Below, one piece after another: positions 1 through 8,389 of a stretch of DNA of 64,000 nucleotides. Position 1 is the stretch's first letter, and every line of letters starts with the position of its first letter. The stretch covers positions 1 through 64,000 of the forward strand of contig CBDFHU010000013.1 in the NCBI GenBank assembly GCA_965247375.1. The letters are read 5' to 3'. Under the pieces are notes generated by a model, which was given only the letters and a program-made list of their open reading frames with translations, made no database searches and was not told the DNA's origin. This stretch comes from Arsenicibacter sp965247375. Its GTDB lineage: Bacteria; Bacteroidota; Bacteroidia; Cytophagales; Spirosomataceae. Position numbers and translations under genes: made by a program.

Positions 1-113
1 TTCACAACATTATGGCGGCTGACCAGCGCTTTCCGGTCAATTTTTTGCCCGAAGGACACCGTCACCAAAAGCGCCAGTATACCCGGAAGTAAGGGTTTAA
101 AAAGAAAATGCAT
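1..113 (-). CDS. N-terminus of a secreted glycoside hydrolase (partial)
   Basis: The first 37 codons of a minus-strand gene are visible, running off the left edge. The start is ATG at 113. The peptide begins with a basic, hydrophobic stretch ending in VSFG, a good signal peptide, followed by QKIDRKALVSRHNVV. That opening resembles secreted six-hairpin (alpha-alpha barrel) glycosidases of Bacteroidota, recalled from memory and not searched. It is downstream of, and in the same direction as, the rha genes, so a role in releasing rhamnose or other sugars is a reasonable inference. Too little is present to assign a family. Confidence 0.5.
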   Translation of the reverse strand, partial: MHFLFKPLLPGILALLVTVSFGQKIDRKALVSRHNVV

Positions 114-136
114 GGGGTTTAACAGGTGGGTTTTTA

Positions 137-227
137 GCCACAAAGAGCACAAAGTTTGCGCAGCCTAACACGGAGAAAGATCAACTCAGTGCTACTTTGT
201 GCCGGAACTCCGTGCTCTCTGTGGTTA
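137..227. repeat. Imperfect inverted repeat in the rhaB 3' gap
   Basis: GCCACAAAGAGCAC (137-150) is matched in inverted form by GTGCTCTCTGTGGT (212-225). Inside it, CACGGAG (169-175) pairs with CTCCGTG (208-214). The element fills the gap between rhaB and the hydrolase. A related element starting GCCACAAAGGCACGAAG lies at 23296-23366, so this looks like a dispersed REP-like intergenic repeat and not a gene-specific terminator. Confidence 0.5.
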
Positions 228-233
228 AGAAAA

Positions 234-1618
234 TCAGGTAAACAGAAGCCGGGTTTGTTTATGGGCTTCGCCCTGTTCAAGGTGCATCAGCGCACCCAGT
301 GCCGTGGCTTGTGGTACTTCCAGCATCTGCACGCGTTTGGTAGGGTAGAGTTGCCGTAACAGCTGCATAAACACGCCGTTACGAGCAAATCCGCCGTCAA
401 CGTAGAAAATCGGTTCATCCGTTAACACCAGATCGATGGATGCTTTCAGCACCTGCATCAACCCTGCCATGAGCGCCTGATAGGCGTCGGAAGCCGAATA
501 AAAAGCCGCTGATGTCCCACTGCCGGGCTTCCTGTTCAGGGAAAGGGCCCGTGCCGGCCATGCAGGCGGGCTGAAACGCAGGCCCTGTCGTTACCGGTTC
601 CGGTTTGTGGATAGCTTTATAGAAATCCGGTGAAACCCCGAAGTGGCTGGCAATCCGCTCAACCTGATAGTCATGCTCACGGCCGAAAAAGACACGGGAG
701 GCCTTCGTCGCCTGCCCTTTGGGCGACATATAACTCAGGCAGTCACGGCGCAGCATGTCGGCCGACAGCGCTTTTCCGTCGACGGTGATCCGGTTAAACG
801 GATTCAGGTTAATGCACCAGGTTCCGGTCGAGAGCAGCATAAACGGCTCATCGCTCTGGAGCAGGTAAGGTACCAGGGCCGACGAACTGTCGTGTAGTCC
901 TACGCCGATCATAATGCCACCAACAACCGAGGCAATGGAATCGCGGGTCAGCGGTGCCAGTTTTTCGTCGATCCCCTCACGGGTCACCCAGTCGTGATAC
1001 CGGTCTTCCCCGAAGTTCCACAGGGATGTATGGCAACCAACCGATGTATAATCGCTGAACTTTTCGCCCGTAATCAGGTACGAAAGGTATTGTGGCAGGT
1101 GCAGCGACGTCTGAATCCGGCTATAGTGTTCGGGCCGTGCGTATTTCAGCCAGTACAGCTGCAAACCCGAGTTGAGCATGCCCAGCCGGGGCGAGCAGGT
1201 GAGTGCCGCAAAGTCGTCGCGGTTTTCGGTCAGCGCATCATAAAACTGATAGGCTAGCGCTTCCGGAAACGGTTTCAGGTAGTTATAGAGCGGCAAAACG
1301 GGTTTGCCGTCGAACCCTAAATGAACGAAACTAGCCCCGTAAGCCGTGAAATTAACGCCTTTCAGCGCATAGTCCGGGTCGTTGCGGAGGGCTTCCCACG
1401 AGTCGAGGACCCAGCCCGTGAGCCGGTCGACATCATCACAGAGAAAGCCGTCTTCATCCGTAATTTCCGGAAAGACCTCCTGCCGTTCCTCAACTACCTG
1501 CCGGTCTTCATCGAATAGAATGACCTTTTTGTTGGTTTTTCCCGACGTCGAAAACCGCATAGATGGCTTTACGGCCATTGCTCCGGGCAGAAATGGGCGG
1601 TACTTCCGTCTGTATCAT
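234..1618 (-). pseudogene. rhaB: L-rhamnulokinase (FGGY family) with two frameshifts
   Basis: ATP-dependent phosphorylation of L-rhamnulose, the second step of rhamnose breakdown. The reading frame is broken twice, each time as if one base were added to a five-base A run (minus strand). At 1536-1540 the frame carrying AIYAVFDVGK shifts to the one carrying TNKKVILFDEDRQ. At 500-504 WDISGF shifts to the frame carrying YSASDAYQALMAGLMQ. Removing one A from each run gives a continuous kinase with its N-terminal phosphate loop, central GLHDSSSALVPY and C-terminal YVDGGFARN. The start is ATG 1618, giving a 4-bp ATGA overlap with the rhaI stop, a strong sign of translational coupling. Either both are homopolymer sequencing errors or the gene is newly dead. 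The rest of the operon is intact, which favours error. Confidence 0.8.
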
Positions 1619-2895
1619 AACCCTGTTGCCACGCTGAGCTTACCCCGTTTCTGAATCAGGCCTTCGCGGACTTTAGCGGCCCGGTAAGCAGCAATCGGAT
1701 CAAGCGCACCGCCCGACTGACGCATGGCTTCGGCGACCAGCGGACGAACGTCGGTCTGGAACGCGTCTTTCAGTAATTCTTCGGCCACCACGACATCGTT
1801 GGCTTCCTGGGCCTGCGACAGTGCCACGCGGTTGACAAGCAGCGCTTTCGTATAAGTCGTCAGGATGCTTTGCACCGACTGGAGCAGGTCTTCCAGCGGA
1901 TCTTTGGTATTGTGGCTGGCATCGATCATCCAGGCGAGGGACGGGTTCTTCACCGCCGGGTCTTTCAGGCCGTCGACCAGTTCGTTGAAAATCAGGAAGA
2001 ACTGGTATGGTTTGATGCTGCCGGTTGTCAGGTCATCGTCGCCGTACATGGAGCCGTTGAAGTGGAACCCACCCAGCCGGCCGAAGTGCAGCAGCCGGCC
2101 GACAATCTGTTCGATGTTGGTATTCGGTAAGTGGTGACCGAGGTCAACCAGTACCTGCGCGTTCTGGCCAAGGTACTGGCAAAGTGAGTAGGAGGTACCC
2201 CAATCCGGGATGACCATCGAATAGAAATGCGGCTCGTAGGGTTTGTACTCGATCAGCATCGTCCAGTCGGCCGGCATGGATTCGTAGATCGACGCCAGCG
2301 ATTCGGCCGTACGCTGGTAGGCATGGCGGAAATGCTGCTGACCCGGGAAGTTGGAACCGTCCGCAAGCCATACTGTCAATGTCTTAGCATCCAGTTGTTT
2401 ACCGTAGTTGATACAGTCAATGTTATGTTGAATCGCCAGGTTCCGGACGCTGGCATCTGTGTGGCACAGCGAACCAAATTTATAGGAGAAAGGCTGATCC
2501 GGCGGATCCTGAAACGTATTGGAGTTAACCGAGTCGATGGTCAACCCGTTTTCGGCCAGCAGTTGCTGAAGCGCAGGCACGTCTTTCGGGATATCCCACG
2601 GGATGTGCAGTGATATAGAGTCTGAGGACCGGTTCAGCTGGTGAAGCAGGCCGATATCTTCAATTTTTTCTTCCAGATTGCGGGGCTCGCCACCGGCCGG
2701 AAAACGGCCGAAACGGGTGCCGCCGGTACCCAGTGCCCAGCTGGGAATAGCAACCTGAAAGGCCGCTACCTGATTAATAATTTCCTGAACCGCAATGCCC
2801 CGGCGGTCGAGCCACTCGGCCAGAAAGTTAAAACGAAACTGATGGTCGTTCTGTAGCGATTGGTTAAGTTCCTGAATGCGTTGTTCGGAGATCAT
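1615..2895 (-). CDS. rhaI: L-rhamnose isomerase (sugar isomerase family)
   Basis: Converts L-rhamnose to L-rhamnulose in the cytoplasm. The 426-residue protein has the features of the TIM-barrel RhaI type found in Gram-positives, Pseudomonas stutzeri and Bacteroidota: AIPSWALGTGGTRFGRFP near residue 50, SLHIPWD near 96, EYKPYEPHFY near 215, VDLGHH near 252 and DASHN near 323, which supply acidic and His ligands for the metal site. It precedes rhaB with a 4-bp overlap. A 29-bp palindrome lies about 90 bp upstream and may be its operator. The assignment to rhamnose rests on the neighbouring rhaB, aldolase fusion and rhaT. Confidence 0.88.
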   Translation of the reverse strand: MISEQRIQELNQSLQNDHQFRFNFLAEWLDRRGIAVQEIINQVAAFQVAIPSWALGTGGTRFGRFPAGGEPRNLEEKIEDIGLLHQLNRSSDSISLHIPWDIPKDVPALQQLLAENGLTIDSVNSNTFQDPPDQPFSYKFGSLCHTDASVRNLAIQHNIDCINYGKQLDAKTLTVWLADGSNFPGQQHFRHAYQRTAESLASIYESMPADWTMLIEYKPYEPHFYSMVIPDWGTSYSLCQYLGQNAQVLVDLGHHLPNTNIEQIVGRLLHFGRLGGFHFNGSMYGDDDLTTGSIKPYQFFLIFNELVDGLKDPAVKNPSLAWMIDASHNTKDPLEDLLQSVQSILTTYTKALLVNRVALSQAQEANDVVVAEELLKDAFQTDVRPLVAEAMRQSGGALDPIAAYRAAKVREGLIQKRGKLSVATGL

Positions 2896-2981
2896 ATACG
2901 TTACTTCAAGTTTCAGGGTTAAAAATCCGTACGTCTATGCGTTTCCGGTGGCTAGCGTTAATCAGACTGCTGTGGTACAAA

Positions 2982-3010
2982 TAAGCCCATTAGATAATCT
3001 AATGGGCTTA
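2982..3010. promoter_or_regulatory. 29-bp perfect palindrome upstream of rhaI
   Basis: TAAGCCCATTAGA (2982-2994), TAA spacer, then the exact reverse complement (2998-3010). It lies between the GntR-type gene and rhaI. A weak -7 element (CTTATTTG, minus strand, 2985-2978) overlaps its edge, so it could be the operator of the neighbouring repressor blocking the rha promoter. It could also be the terminator of the regulator gene, but the following T run is poor. I found no second copy near rhaT. Confidence 0.5.
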
Positions 3011-3143
3011 CTACTAACCTACCTATGATGAAACTACATATTGAGAAGCAAGTTACGACCGGATTCTACTTAAACTGTTCTGGTCTCTCCTGCATTAATT
3101 CGGGATATTATAGAAACTAACCTTTTTGGGCCGGTGCCGTGCT

Positions 3144-4154
3144 TTACAGACTACCGCGCCGGATCATGTAAAACGGATTTTTGACTTTTACCCGCTGTTT
3201 TTCCAGCAGCAGGGTGGCGGCTGTCCGCCCCATGTGTTCAAAATCGGTGGTAATTACAGTAATGCCCAACAAATCCTTGAGCGTGGTTTCGTTGAAGGAG
3301 ATCAGCCCGATTTCGCGGCCCAGCAAAAAACTCGACTGGCGGACTTTCTTGACCAGCTCGGCGAGATCGGTTTCTTCGACGGTTACGTACGCCGTGGAGG
3401 CTTCGAGGGCTTCGTCCATGGCATTTTCCTTGACGGCGAACTGCTTGTCATGCACAATACAGAACGACCGGAAGCCACGGGTAATTTCGTCGGGATAATT
3501 GCCGTCGCTGGGCAGAATCAGTACCATACGCTTGTAGCGGTTCAGCAGGTCCTGCGCGGTTTCGAGCGCGTTAAAAATATCTTTTTCAAAGTTCTGGAAC
3601 ACGCTCAGGCAGTTGCCCGATAGGTCCGGAATATCTTTGTCGAGCAGTACCAGTTCGTTGGCTGGAATCATTTCCAGTACATCCATGTAATCGACCTTAT
3701 CCAGTTCCTGGGTAAAATGCGGCATGACCACATAGTAGTTGTATTTGCCCAGATTCTTCTCGATGATGTCTTTGAAGTGGCGGGCATTGTAGTGGTGAAT
3801 CTGCAGATCCACGGTTGCCTGGTCGCCGAGGGCATTGATGAAGGCGTAATAAATCAGCTTTTTATACGAGCTGAGTTTATTAAAGATAAGCAGCACCTTC
3901 AGTTTGTTGGTGTCGCTGGTCTGGATGTAATAGCCTTTACCCTGTACTGATGTAATGTAACCGCGCTCGCGGAGCTCACGATAGGCTTTTTCGACCGTAT
4001 CGCGGGCCAGGTAATACTCAACGCTCAATTCACTGATCGAAGGCAGCTGATCGCCTTTTTTCAGTACCCCGCGCTCAATGTCCGTGATCACAGACTGTAC
4101 AATTTGCTTGTACTTGGGGGTTTTGTCGAAGGGGTTAAACTGCAACTTATACAT
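3144..4154 (-). CDS. GntR-family regulator with sugar-binding-like domain
   Basis: Probable transcriptional regulator of the rha genes. Residues 1-75 from the chosen start form a GntR winged helix (PKYKQIVQSVITDIERGVL, GDQLPSISELS, ARDTVEKAYRELRERGYI). The rest resembles a LacI/periplasmic-binding-protein effector domain (VLLIFNKLSSYKKLIYYAFINAL; LISFNETTLKDLLGITVITT). The open frame extends to 4235, but ATG 4154 (MYKLQFNPFDKTPKYKQ) fits the family's usual N-terminus; 4235 would add a 27-residue unstructured tail. It sits between rhaI and the aldolase fusion in the same direction. A rhamnose-type ligand is inferred from context. Confidence 0.8.
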   Translation of the reverse strand: MYKLQFNPFDKTPKYKQIVQSVITDIERGVLKKGDQLPSISELSVEYYLARDTVEKAYRELRERGYITSVQGKGYYIQTSDTNKLKVLLIFNKLSSYKKLIYYAFINALGDQATVDLQIHHYNARHFKDIIEKNLGKYNYYVVMPHFTQELDKVDYMDVLEMIPANELVLLDKDIPDLSGNCLSVFQNFEKDIFNALETAQDLLNRYKRMVLILPSDGNYPDEITRGFRSFCIVHDKQFAVKENAMDEALEASTAYVTVEETDLAELVKKVRQSSFLLGREIGLISFNETTLKDLLGITVITTDFEHMGRTAATLLLEKQRVKVKNPFYMIRRGSL

Positions 4155-4235
4155 TCCGACTGATGGATTGTATGTATCGACAAAACCGACTGTCTGGTTC
4201 CGACTCCGACCTGTGTATGTTGGCTTGGCAATCAT

Positions 4236-4540
4236 GGGTAGCTGAGTTCTGGATTTTTTGAGGATTTAGTTTTGCTGCACTGTTTTTTTGACGAAAATCA
4301 GATACCATAAGCTTACACAATTTGGGGATTAAGTTGACCGATTCGCAGTCAGTTTATTTATGCAATCGTTGTCGGGAACGTTGCCAAAAAAGCATAAATT
4401 TCAGGACAGGTTAAATAAAAGGTAGAAAAAGATAATAGACAGATACCTGTAAAACGGGTGTTTCGCAAGAATCATACAGATTTATGGGAAAATAGTACAA
4501 CGTAAATTGTATTTAAGTTAGGAGGGTAAAAAAGCGAAAA
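4236..4540. other. Gene-free stretch upstream of the GntR-type gene
   Basis: About 300 AT-rich bases with no credible coding frame. It should hold the promoter of the regulator gene, but I could not pick out a convincing TAnnTTTG element on the minus strand. Confidence 0.4.
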
Positions 4541-4575
4541 GCCCCCCTCACACTCCGGAGAGTATGAGAAGGGGC
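4541..4575 (-). terminator. Terminator after the aldolase-dehydrogenase gene
   Basis: Imperfect hairpin (CCCCCTCACACTC pairing with GAGTATGAGAAGGGG) just past the stop at 4598. On the minus strand it is followed by GCTTTTCGCTTTTTT, the T-rich tail expected of an intrinsic terminator. Confidence 0.65.
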
Positions 4576-4597
4576 CAGGGTTGGTTGTTGGTATTAT

Positions 4598-6709
4598 CTA
4601 TCGGACGAATGCAACGGCTACGCCACCGTCGACATTCAGGACATTACCGGTTGATTTGCCAAGGCTGCCGTCAACGAAAACGAGCACGGCTTTGGCGATA
4701 TCTTCCGGCAGAATTTCTTCGTTCAGTAACGTCCGTTTGGCGTAGTGTGAAGGCAGGTCTTCCATCGCAATGCCATAGGCCTTTGCACGACCTTCGGCCC
4801 AGCCGCTTTCCCAGATTTTGCTGCCCCGTAATACGGCATCCGGGTTAACGGTGTTTACGCGGATTTTTTCAGGGCCCAGCTCGGCGGCTAACAGACGGCT
4901 CATGTGCAGCTGAGCCGCTTTGGCCGTACCGTAACCAACGTTGTTGGGTCCGGCGAAGAGGGCGTTTTTGCTGGCGATGTTGACAATATCACCATCCAGT
5001 TTCTGCTTGCGCAGGATCTCAACGGCTTTCTGCGTTACCAGGAACTGACCTTTTACCAGTACATCCTGTAAAATATCCCAGTCTTTTTCGGTATGCTCGG
5101 CCAGTGGTTTTGAGATCGACAGACCGGCGCAGTTGACGATGATATCGGCGCCGCCAAACTGGAGTGCTGTTTGCTTGAGCGATTCACTAATTACATCGGT
5201 ACTCGTTACGTCAATGGCGGCCGTGATGGTGCTGTCCTTGCCGTATTGCTTACGCAGTTCAGTCTGTACCTCGTCCAGCCGGTCGCGGTCAGCGGCAACC
5301 ACACAGGCACCGTTCTGTAACAACACTTCACAGATTGCCTTGCCGATACCGCCGGTACCGCCGGTCACGAAGGCAATCCGGCCCGAAAGCGATTTCGGTT
5401 TCGGCATCCGCTGCAGCTTGGCTTCTTCGAGCAGCCAGTATTCGATATTGAACGCTTCCTGCTCCGGCAGACCAACGTACTCAGACACGGCTTCCGCGCC
5501 TTTCATAACATTGATGGCGTTGATGTAGAATTCGCTGGCAACACGGGCGGTCTGCTTGTCTTTCGAGAAGGTAAACATACCTACCTGCGGCCACAGGATC
5601 ACAACCGGATTCGGGTCGCGCATGGCCGGGCTGTTATCGTGTTTGCAACGTTCGTAGTAGGCGGCATAATCGGCACGGTAGGCGTCGAACTGTTCAACGA
5701 GATAGGTTTTCAGTTCTTCGGCCGATTTCTGCGTCAGCGTTTCGGCCGGTTCCAGCACCAGCGGCCGGATTTTTGTCCGCAGGAAGTGGTCAGGGCAGCT
5801 CGTACCGAGCGGAGCCAGTTTATCCAGGTCGTTTGAGTTCACAAACTCCAGCACACGGGCGTCGTCGGTGAAATGACCCAGCATCCGGCGGTAGCTTGAG
5901 GCCAACCCGCGCAGTGTCGGAATCAGTTCAGCCGCCTGTGTCCGGCGCGTTTCGGCATCGGTATTCTCCAGCTTCTGACCACCGAATACAGGGCGCTTTT
6001 GGCCATAGTTTGCATTCAGGTATTCAGACGCCTGCTCGATTACTTCGAGGGTATTGATGTATGATTCGTAAGCGGTATTGCCCCAGGTAAACAGACCGTG
6101 GCCGCCGAGAATAATGCCGCGCAGGTCCGGGTTTTCGGTAACGGCTCTTTCCAGTTGCAGACCCAGGTCGAAGCCAGGGCGCTGCCACGGAATCCAGGCC
6201 ATTTGCTCACCCCAGATTTCTTTCATGATCGCCTCACCGTCCTTGCTGGCGGCAATGGCAATCAGGGCATCCGGGTGCAGGTGGTCGATGTGCTTATAGG
6301 GTAACAGACCGTGCAGTGGGGTATCAATAGAAGGGGCCGCACACTTTGGATCGAACAGACAGTGATTGAACAGCTCAACCATTTCGTCTTCGAATTCGAG
6401 GCCGCGGTACCGGTTTTTCAATGCTTTCAGGCGGTCAACATACAGGTTGGCGCAACCGGCTTTGGTCAGCGTACCAATATCGCCGCCTGAGCCTTTTACC
6501 CACATTACCTCTACCGGCTGGCCGGTAAGCGGATCGGTTTCGGTGATTTTAACCGAGGTGTTGCCGCCGGCGTAGTTGGTCAGACGCAGGTCAGCGCCCA
6601 GCAGGTTTGAACGGTAAATGAATAAATCAACTTCGTTGCCGGCCAGTTCGAGGGCTTTGGCTTCGTCCCACAGGTAGCTGACGTGACGAAAGGTTTGTGT
6701 TGTATGCAT
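4598..6709 (-). CDS. Bifunctional rhamnulose-1-phosphate aldolase / lactaldehyde dehydrogenase
   Basis: A 703-residue fusion matching the RhaD-type aldolase/alcohol dehydrogenase family (called RhaEW in some bacteria). The N-terminal class II aldolase half has NYAGGNTSVK (about 45-55), HLHPDA and GGHGLFTWG, which supply the metal-binding His residues. The C-terminal half is a short-chain dehydrogenase with TGGTGGIG nucleotide motif near residue 450 and YGTAK catalytic Tyr/Lys near 608. It cleaves L-rhamnulose-1-phosphate to DHAP and L-lactaldehyde, and the second domain would oxidise or reduce the lactaldehyde. It is transcribed away from rhaT across a shared intergenic region. Confidence 0.88.
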   Translation of the reverse strand: MHTTQTFRHVSYLWDEAKALELAGNEVDLFIYRSNLLGADLRLTNYAGGNTSVKITETDPLTGQPVEVMWVKGSGGDIGTLTKAGCANLYVDRLKALKNRYRGLEFEDEMVELFNHCLFDPKCAAPSIDTPLHGLLPYKHIDHLHPDALIAIAASKDGEAIMKEIWGEQMAWIPWQRPGFDLGLQLERAVTENPDLRGIILGGHGLFTWGNTAYESYINTLEVIEQASEYLNANYGQKRPVFGGQKLENTDAETRRTQAAELIPTLRGLASSYRRMLGHFTDDARVLEFVNSNDLDKLAPLGTSCPDHFLRTKIRPLVLEPAETLTQKSAEELKTYLVEQFDAYRADYAAYYERCKHDNSPAMRDPNPVVILWPQVGMFTFSKDKQTARVASEFYINAINVMKGAEAVSEYVGLPEQEAFNIEYWLLEEAKLQRMPKPKSLSGRIAFVTGGTGGIGKAICEVLLQNGACVVAADRDRLDEVQTELRKQYGKDSTITAAIDVTSTDVISESLKQTALQFGGADIIVNCAGLSISKPLAEHTEKDWDILQDVLVKGQFLVTQKAVEILRKQKLDGDIVNIASKNALFAGPNNVGYGTAKAAQLHMSRLLAAELGPEKIRVNTVNPDAVLRGSKIWESGWAEGRAKAYGIAMEDLPSHYAKRTLLNEEILPEDIAKAVLVFVDGSLGKSTGNVLNVDGGVAVAFVR

Positions 6710-7086
6710 GCGACAATAATTATCGGTCAGAGTCCTGATTTTTCAGCAAAGTACGCATGATTGCTCCGGTTGAGTATCATGTACTATCCTGTGATTAGTT
6801 ATATTTTTATGAAAATTGCTTTACCATACGGAGCCGTTACATACCTGCCTCCTGCGCCGGGTACTGCCTTTTTCTGTAAAGATGAGGTTGGTGCGGACTT
6901 ACTCTTTCCCTCAATAGATAACTGCCTGAGAGTCAATTTGTGCTTTGGATTGTACTATTTTTCAGGAGGGAGCAGGAGAGTTGAGCCGTATTATTAAAGC
7001 AGATTTGTTGATCGTTGTCCGTGAAACCAGACTTGTTGCAACGGCCTAACCTAAGAAACATCAGTCACGAAAACAGAAAAAGTAAC
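6710..7086. other. Divergent promoter region, aldolase fusion / rhaT
   Basis: Holds promoters for two divergent genes. On the minus strand GTACTTTG (6754-6747) is a candidate -7 element about 40 bp from the aldolase start. An arm pair AGTA..CATGAT (from 6750) and ATCATGTACT (to 6784) flanks it and could bind a regulator. No coding region is credible here. Confidence 0.4.
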
Positions 7087-8124
7087 ATGGGAGTAATTTG
7101 GGGCGTCGTCCTGCACGCATTAGGAGGCTTTGCTTCCGGTAGTTTCTACCTTCCGTATCAAAAAGTAAAAGGCTGGTCCTGGGAAAGTTACTGGCTGACA
7201 GGCGGTATTTTCTCCTGGGTAATTGCCCCGCTGGTGCTGGGGTCACTCACCGTTCCCGGTCTTTTTGACGTGCTGGCGAATGCGCCGTCCGAAACCAAAT
7301 GGTGGACGTATTTCTGGGGTGTGCTCTGGGGCTTCGGTGGTCTGACGTTCGGGCTGGCGATGCGTTATTTAGGCCTTTCGCTCGGCATGGCTGTGGCGCT
7401 GGGCCTTTGTGCGGTGTTCGGCACGCTGGTACCACCGATCTGGGCCGGTGAGTTTGGCAAGTTAATCAGCACTACGTCAGGTCAGGTGATTGTCCTTGGC
7501 GTGGCCGTCTGCGTACTGGGCATTTCGATTTGCGGCATTGCCGGTATGATGAAAGAAAAAGACCTGCCCGAAGAAGCGAAAAAGGCCAACATTGCAGAGT
7601 TTGACCTGAAAAAGGGCCTGATGGTGGCTATTTTCTCGGGGATCATGAGCGCCTGCTTCTCCTTTGGCCTGACGGCCGGTCAGCCGATTGCCGAACTGGC
7701 ACTACAGAACGGAACCGATCCGCTGTATGCCAACAACGCCCCGCTGGTGATTGTGCTCTTAGGGGGACTGACTACCAACGCGATCTGGACCATTTACCTG
7801 AACATCAAAAATAAGTCGTATACCGACTATACCAACGTATCGACGCCGATTGTGGCCAACATCATTTTCTGCGCGCTGGCGGGTGTGACGTGGTATTTCC
7901 AGTTTTTCTTTTACGGCATGGGCGACAGTAAAATGGGCGAATATCGTTTTTCGGGCTGGACGCTGCACATGGCGTTCATCATTGCCTTCAGCAGTTTCTG
8001 GGGCCTGTACCTGAATGAGTGGAAAGGATCGAGCCGGTCAACGATGCGTACCATTTCACTGGGCATTCTGACCGTCGTATTATCGTCAGTCATCGTCGGC
8101 ATCGGCAATTATTTAGCCGGGTAG
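7087..8124 (+). CDS. rhaT: L-rhamnose/proton symporter
   Basis: Inner-membrane uptake of L-rhamnose driven by protons. The 345-residue protein is strongly hydrophobic with about ten membrane segments and has the RhaT opening GVIWGVVLHALGGFASGSFY followed by KVKGWSWESYW, which aligns with the E. coli RhaT start. An in-frame ATG at 7015 would add 24 polar residues and is unlikely. The TAG stop lies inside the left arm of a 44-bp inverted repeat. It completes the rhamnose pathway encoded on the other strand. Confidence 0.9.
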   Translation: MGVIWGVVLHALGGFASGSFYLPYQKVKGWSWESYWLTGGIFSWVIAPLVLGSLTVPGLFDVLANAPSETKWWTYFWGVLWGFGGLTFGLAMRYLGLSLGMAVALGLCAVFGTLVPPIWAGEFGKLISTTSGQVIVLGVAVCVLGISICGIAGMMKEKDLPEEAKKANIAEFDLKKGLMVAIFSGIMSACFSFGLTAGQPIAELALQNGTDPLYANNAPLVIVLLGGLTTNAIWTIYLNIKNKSYTDYTNVSTPIVANIIFCALAGVTWYFQFFFYGMGDSKMGEYRFSGWTLHMAFIIAFSSFWGLYLNEWKGSSRSTMRTISLGILTVVLSSVIVGIGNYLAG

Positions 8125-8389
8125 GGGCGACCCCACGTGGTCGCCCGAATCACGGATGTGGTCGTCCGGGAGTACCCATGTGTTGACCCGCAGTGGTGCC
8201 CTGAGGCGTGGCAGTGTCGCGGTGCCCTGTGTTACAGATAGAGCCCCGTTGGGGCAAAAAGAAGGGGAAACGTTACAAACGTTTCCCCTTCTTTTTGCTA
8301 TGTATGGTTCAGATCCGCACTTTGTGACCGCACCTGTGCGGCGGGCGACCACATCCGTGATTCGGGCGACCACGTGGGGTCGCCCCTAC
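8121..8389. repeat. 44-bp perfect inverted repeat between convergent rhaT and guaA
   Basis: Arms at 8121-8164 and 8346-8389 are exact reverse complements (GTAGGGGCGACCCCACGTGG at the outer end). The TAG stop codons of both rhaT and guaA lie in the arms, at symmetric positions. A second, 19-bp hairpin sits in the middle (8254-8298). The whole intergenic region is therefore one nested structure. Confidence 0.9.
8254..8298. terminator. Bidirectional terminator rhaT/guaA
   Basis: A 19-bp perfect stem (8254-8272 with 8280-8298) with a 7-base loop. The outer part of the stem is A-rich on one side and T-rich on the other, so it can end transcripts from both directions. Confidence 0.75.

Noticed and set aside
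6761..6997. 78-codon plus-strand frame upstream of rhaT
   Set aside because: Low-complexity translation with no family feature; it lies in a divergent promoter region.
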